NCBI GenBank assembly: GCA_963714875.1
Contig: CAVQQI010000008.1
Location: 333,427 to 397,426, forward strand
Length of the DNA: 64,000 nucleotides
Source of the DNA: JBAOHV01 sp963714875
GTDB taxonomy: Bacteria; Actinomycetota; Acidimicrobiia; Acidimicrobiales; Microtrichaceae
Reading direction: 5' to 3'
Within the stretch, counting starts at the first letter, position 1. Each line of letters opens with the position of its first letter. This document shows positions 58,821 to 64,000 of this stretch, piece after piece. The notes under the pieces are model-generated. The model did not search any database and was not told the DNA's origin. It saw nothing but the letters and a program-made list of their open reading frames with translations. Both the position numbers and the translations under genes were made by a program.

Positions 58821-59878
58821 ACGATCCGACCGAGTCCGACGACGGGCCTGCTGCGCCGGGTCGAGGGTCCGTCGGACCCTCGACGATGGTGCTCGGCATC
58901 GAGACCTCCTGCGACGAGACCGCCGCTGCGTGCGTGCTCGGCGGCCGTGACGTCATGTCGTCGGTGGTGTCCTCGCAGGTCGACCTGCACGCGCGCTACG
59001 GCGGTGTGGTGCCCGAGATCGCGAGCCGGGCGCACAACGAGTTGATCATCCCGGTCACCGCCCGGGCGCTGGTCGAGGCGGGAGTCGACGGCAATCGCAT
59101 CGATGCCGTCGCGGCCACCACCGGTCCGGGGCTGATCGGGGCCCTGCTGGTGGGGGTCTCCGCCGCGAAGGCACTCGCGCTCACCTGGGACGTTCCGTTC
59201 ATCGCGGTCAACCACCTCGAGGCCCATCTGTACGCGGCGTTCCTGGAGGATCCGGACCTGACGTTCCCGCTCGTGGTGCTGCTGGTCTCCGGGGGGCACA
59301 CGATGCTGGTGTCGATGGAGGGCCACGGCCGCTACCGGTTGCTGGGCCAGACGCTCGACGACGCAGCGGGCGAGGCGTTCGACAAGGTCGCCCGCTTCCT
59401 CGGTCTGGGCTACCCGGGCGGTCCTGCGATCGACCACGAGGCGATGTCGGGCGACCCCGAGGCGATCCGCTTCCCCAGGGCGATGCTCGACGACGGGCTC
59501 GACTTCTCCTTCAGCGGCATCAAGACCTCGGTGGTGAACCACGTGCGCAAGCACCCCGACGTCGACACGGCGGATGTGGCGGCCAGCTTCCAGGCTGCGG
59601 TGGTCGACGTCCTGGTCACCAAGGCACGCCGTGCTGCGCAGCAGGTGGGCGCCACGGCGCTTGCGATCGGTGGGGGAGTGGCTGCCAACTCGTTGCTGCG
59701 CGAGCAGTTCCTGGGGGCGTGCACCGACGACGGGTTGCACGGTTTCCTGCCGAGCCGTTCCATGTGCACCGACAACGCCGCCATGATCGCCTCGGCGGGC
59801 TGGTTCCGACTCGGTGCCGACGGGCCGACCCCGCTCGACCACGGGGCGGACCCGAACCTGCGTCTGTCGACGATCTGA
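58817..59878 (+). CDS. tsaD: tRNA N6-adenosine threonylcarbamoyltransferase TsaD
   Basis: 353 residues from ATG 58817. LGIETSCDETAAACVLGG, the metal site SRAHNELIIPV and NHLEAHLYAAF, and LLVSGGHTML are canonical; the last metal Asp is in SMCTDNAAMIA. It transfers threonylcarbamoyl to A37 of tRNAs reading ANN codons. End of the alr-tsa cluster. Confidence 0.97.
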   Translation: MNDPTESDDGPAAPGRGSVGPSTMVLGIETSCDETAAACVLGGRDVMSSVVSSQVDLHARYGGVVPEIASRAHNELIIPVTARALVEAGVDGNRIDAVAATTGPGLIGALLVGVSAAKALALTWDVPFIAVNHLEAHLYAAFLEDPDLTFPLVVLLVSGGHTMLVSMEGHGRYRLLGQTLDDAAGEAFDKVARFLGLGYPGGPAIDHEAMSGDPEAIRFPRAMLDDGLDFSFSGIKTSVVNHVRKHPDVDTADVAASFQAAVVDVLVTKARRAAQQVGATALAIGGGVAANSLLREQFLGACTDDGLHGFLPSRSMCTDNAAMIASAGWFRLGADGPTPLDHGADPNLRLSTI

Positions 59879-59904
59879 CCGAGGGTTCGGTGAGGTAGGG
59901 GCTG

Positions 59905-60963
59905 ATGAGTGACGCGTCGACGGTCCGCGCCGACTGGGGCCAGCGGTTCGCCCAGCAGGCCGCGGCCTGCGCCGAGCTGGGCTCCGCGCTGTACGGGCGA
60001 CTGCTGGGGATCATCGCCGACGACATCGCCGGGTGCGGTCCGAGCTGGGACGTGATCGCGCCGCACGCCGACCTGCGCTTCGGACAGGCCGGCCCGCTCC
60101 GACTCGTCGGCGCGGCGCACCGGCTGGCGCTCGCGGGTGGCGCGCCCGACTGGGCAGCGGTGCTGCCGAGTTGCGGTGGAACGATCCCCGACGACGACCA
60201 TGACCTCGCCGAGGCGTGGCTGCAGGTGGTCGACGATCACGCCGGCGAATTGAGCGTCGGTATGGAGCGAGAGGTGCAGACCAACGAGGTCGCACGCTCA
60301 GCCGGGCTCGCCATGGGAGCTGCCTCGACAGGGTTCCACCGGGCCAGGCTCGTGGAGCTCGGGTGCTCCGGCGGATTGAACCTCCGGCTGGACAGGTTCC
60401 GCATCGATCTCGGGGCGGTCGTGCTGGGCGATCCGAGCTCACCGGTCCGGCTGGCTCCGGAGGTCCGCGGCCCGGTCGGCGACGTGCAGTGCCTGCCCAC
60501 CGTCGTCGAGAGGGTCGGGATCGATCCGCACCCCATCGACGCGACGACCGACGACGGTCGCGTGACGCTGCTGGGGTTCGTCTGGCCGGACCAGTCCGAG
60601 CGGTTCGACAGGATCGCCGCGGCGATCGACCTGGCCGCGACGACGCCGGCCGAGCTCCGCTGCAGCGCCGACACCGCGGCTGCGCTGGACGAGGTGCTGT
60701 CCGGCGTCACGTCGACGATCGTGCAGCAGTCGATCATGTGGCAGTACGTGCCGACGGACATGCGCTGGCAGATCACCTCGGTCATCGAAGCCGCGGGTGC
60801 CCGCGCCGACGCGGGTGCACCACTGGCCTGGGTGCGGTACGAGCCCGACGAGTGGGACCGGCGCCGGGCAGCGGTGTGGCTGCGGACCTGGCCAGGTGGC
60901 GCCGACCGGCTGGTCGGCCATGCCGACTACCACGGACGCTGGGTCGCCCCGACGCATCGCTGA
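59905..60963 (+). CDS. DUF2332 family protein
   Basis: 352 residues. FAQQAAACAELGSALYGRLL at the N-terminus, EVARSAGLAMG, RLVELGCSGGLNLRLDRF and the C-terminal half with QQSIMWQYVP match DUF2332 proteins of actinobacteria and proteobacteria. ELGCSGGLNL resembles a SAM-binding glycine loop, so a methyltransferase-like fold is possible; activity is unknown. It stands alone between tsaD and the CIRCE-controlled groES. Confidence 0.75.
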   Translation: MSDASTVRADWGQRFAQQAAACAELGSALYGRLLGIIADDIAGCGPSWDVIAPHADLRFGQAGPLRLVGAAHRLALAGGAPDWAAVLPSCGGTIPDDDHDLAEAWLQVVDDHAGELSVGMEREVQTNEVARSAGLAMGAASTGFHRARLVELGCSGGLNLRLDRFRIDLGAVVLGDPSSPVRLAPEVRGPVGDVQCLPTVVERVGIDPHPIDATTDDGRVTLLGFVWPDQSERFDRIAAAIDLAATTPAELRCSADTAAALDEVLSGVTSTIVQQSIMWQYVPTDMRWQITSVIEAAGARADAGAPLAWVRYEPDEWDRRRAAVWLRTWPGGADRLVGHADYHGRWVAPTHR

Positions 60964-61029
60964 GTCGCGCCGCTCGATCACGTCGCTGCGTCCCCGTGAC
61001 GCTCGTCGATGGACCAGGGGCCCGGATGG

Positions 61030-61056
61030 CTAGCACTCGGCTGCGGAGACTGCTAG
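61030..61056. promoter_or_regulatory. CIRCE element 1 (imperfect)
   Basis: CTAGCACTC-N9-GACTGCTAG: CIRCE spacing, with one mismatched pair at the inner end. HrcA binds such sites to repress groESL. Confidence 0.8.
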
Positions 61057-61058
61057 CG

Positions 61059-61085
61059 TTGGCACTCGTCAACCCCGAGTGCCAA
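61059..61085. promoter_or_regulatory. CIRCE-like element 2 (perfect)
   Basis: TTGGCACTC-N9-GAGTGCCAA, perfect 9-bp arms. It differs from the usual TTAGCACTC at one symmetric position (A to G/C pair). Two bases separate it from element 1; the groES SD ACGGAGG starts six bases later. Confidence 0.85.
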
Positions 61086-61107
61086 TGCCAACGGAGGCAA
61101 GCCAAGC

Positions 61108-61395
61108 ATGAGTATCCAGCCCCTTGAGGACCGCATCGTCGTCCGCCCGGCCGAAGCCGAGGAAAGGACCGCCAGCGGTCTGGTCATCCCCGACTCCGCC
61201 AAGGAGAAGCCGCAGCAGGGAGAGGTCCTGGCCGTGGGCCCGGGTCGTCGCTCCGACTCCGGCGAGCTGATTCCCCTGGACATCAACGTGGGCGACGTCG
61301 TCGTCTACTCCAAGTACGGCGGCACCGAGATCGCCGTCGACGGCGAAGACGTCCTCATCCTCGCTGGTCGCGACATCCTCGCGACCATCAAGTGA
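61108..61395 (+). CDS. groS: Co-chaperonin GroES
   Basis: 95 residues. IQPLEDRIVVRPAEAEERTA, SGLVIPDSAKEKPQQGEVLA (mobile loop) and YSKYGGTEIAVDGEDVLIL are canonical. The cap of the GroEL cage. Heat-shock control by HrcA is expected from the two CIRCE elements. Confidence 0.99.
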   Translation: MSIQPLEDRIVVRPAEAEERTASGLVIPDSAKEKPQQGEVLAVGPGRRSDSGELIPLDINVGDVVVYSKYGGTEIAVDGEDVLILAGRDILATIK

Positions 61396-61446
61396 CGTCC
61401 TGAACCGTCCCGTCCCACTGACGACACACGAACGAGAAGAGAACAC

Positions 61447-63087
<1,641 letters not shown>

Positions 63088-63125
63088 TCCTTCCTCCGGG
63101 AAGGTGAGCTGCTCACCGATGTGCA

Positions 63126-63156
63126 CGAGGGCCGGGTCCGACGGACCCGGCCCTCG
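63126..63156 (+). terminator. Terminator hairpin after groEL
   Basis: A 14-bp perfect stem, CGAGGGCCGGGTCC with its complement, and the loop GAC, 38 bases after the groEL stop. Confidence 0.85.
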
Positions 63157-63236
63157 TCGCGTCCGTCCGCCCGGTGCACGCGTGCTCGCGGTGGCGGGAC
63201 GTGCTGCGCTGTGGCGGCGTGGGTACGGTGACGCCC

Positions 63237-64000
63237 ATGGCCCGACGCGACGACCCTGCTGCCCGGCCCGTCACCGGCGCCGGGACCGCTCGCTGTCCGA
63301 ACCCGATCGGTCCGCAGTCACGCCGAGGCGATGGGGTGACCGACGACGGCGCGGCGCACGGGCGGACCGTGCGCGGGGGCCCGCAGGCCATCCCCCGACC
63401 GCAGCTGTGGACGCCGGGCCGACCGGCGCCGTGGTCGCAGCTCGGCACGACGTCGGGGTTGATCGTGCCCGAACGCGCCCGCCTGGCGGTGCCACCCGGG
63501 CGGCGGGGTGCACCGTCGCCGGTCGCTGCGCTCGGGGCCTCCGCGTCAGCGGTGCTCGTGCCGCTCTACGAGGACCGGGGCGAGCTCCACGTGGTGCTGA
63601 CCCGCCGGGCACAGACGCTGCGGACGCACAAGGGTGAGGTGAGCTTCCCCGGTGGCCGTGCCGACCCGGGCGAGACCTACCTGCAGACCGCGCTCCGGGA
63701 GGCGTTCGAGGAGGTGGCGATGGACCCGGAATCGGTCGAGCCGCTCGGCGAGCTCGACCACCTCACCACCGTGACGCGCCGGGCCTACATCGTGCCGGTC
63801 GTGGGGTTGTTGCCCGGCCGACCGGACCTGACGCCGAACCCGGGCGAGGTCGACCAGATCCTGCATGTCGCCCTGTCGGAGTTGATGGATCCCGAGGTGT
63901 TCCGTGAGGAGATGTGGGGGTCCGGCGAGATGGCCCGGCCCATCTACTTCTTCGACCTGGTCGGCGACACGGTCTGGGGAGCCACCGCAGCGCTGTTGCG
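63237..64000 (+). CDS. NUDIX hydrolase, CoA pyrophosphatase-like, 3' partial
   Basis: The frame from ATG 63237 is open to the window end (254 residues). About 100 Pro/Arg/Gly-rich residues precede the domain, so a later start is possible. LTRRAQTLRTHKGEVSFPGG is the UPF0035 motif that precedes the NUDIX box in CoA diphosphatases, and the box is GGRADPGETYLQTALREAFE with the following Glu-Val. Expected reaction: CoA to 3',5'-ADP and 4'-phosphopantetheine. The C-terminus lies outside. Confidence 0.85.
   Translation, partial: MARRDDPAARPVTGAGTARCPNPIGPQSRRGDGVTDDGAAHGRTVRGGPQAIPRPQLWTPGRPAPWSQLGTTSGLIVPERARLAVPPGRRGAPSPVAALGASASAVLVPLYEDRGELHVVLTRRAQTLRTHKGEVSFPGGRADPGETYLQTALREAFEEVAMDPESVEPLGELDHLTTVTRRAYIVPVVGLLPGRPDLTPNPGEVDQILHVALSELMDPEVFREEMWGSGEMARPIYFFDLVGDTVWGATAALL

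Overview
The window is high-GC DNA from an actinobacterium. Gene order, acidic tails on ribosomal proteins, a Thr/Ser-rich lipoprotein inside the ribosomal block and zinc-binding (C+) forms of S14 and L36 suggest Acidimicrobiia (Ilumatobacter/Microthrix-like). That placement is an inference from content, not a computed phylogeny. Almost all of it is dense chromosomal core. I see no rRNA, tRNA, insertion sequence, prophage or CRISPR array.

Layout. 1-15.8 kb is an accessory metabolic region: a partial carotenoid oxygenase, acyl-CoA synthetase, membrane diguanylate cyclase, crotonase/VOC/small-protein operon, a fatty acid desaturase divergent from a TetR regulator with three evenly spaced operators, an rRNA methyltransferase, a TIGR03085-type protein, a HAD phosphatase, and a sugar kinase coupled to a PLP-dependent lyase. 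16-17.2 kb holds rplJ-rplL, 17.5-25.1 kb rpoB-rpoC, and 25.3-29.7 kb rpsL-rpsG-fusA-tuf. A secreted lipoprotein gene separates tuf from rpsJ. 31.5-42.3 kb is the S10-spc block, rplC to secY. It is followed by adk, a flavin reductase (where map is often found), infA-rpmJ-rpsM-rpsK-rpsD-rpoA-rplQ-truA and rplM-rpsI. 49-59.9 kb holds cell-wall and tRNA-modification genes: glmM, an oversized glmS, acpS, nnrD, alr, tsaE, tsaB, rimI, tsaD. A DUF2332 gene, groES-groEL behind two CIRCE elements, and a partial NUDIX hydrolase close the window.

How it works together. Genes in the core are packed with 1- and 4-base start/stop overlaps, so translation is probably coupled. GC-rich hairpins mark unit ends after rplL, rpoC, tuf and groEL. 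Candidate sigma70-type promoters lie before rpoB, rpsL, rpsJ, rplC, infA and rplM.

Two points deserve attention. First, at least nine apparent reading-frame breaks occur (YtkA-like gene, FGGY kinase, rplB, rpsC twice, glmM, glmS twice, rimI). Every one is explained by a single extra base. Several hit essential genes, so sequencing error is the likely cause and these genes are annotated here across the break. Second, the glmS-type gene in the standard glmS position would encode about 1154 residues. The usual enzyme has about 610; the extra length is two insertions and a C-terminal extension.
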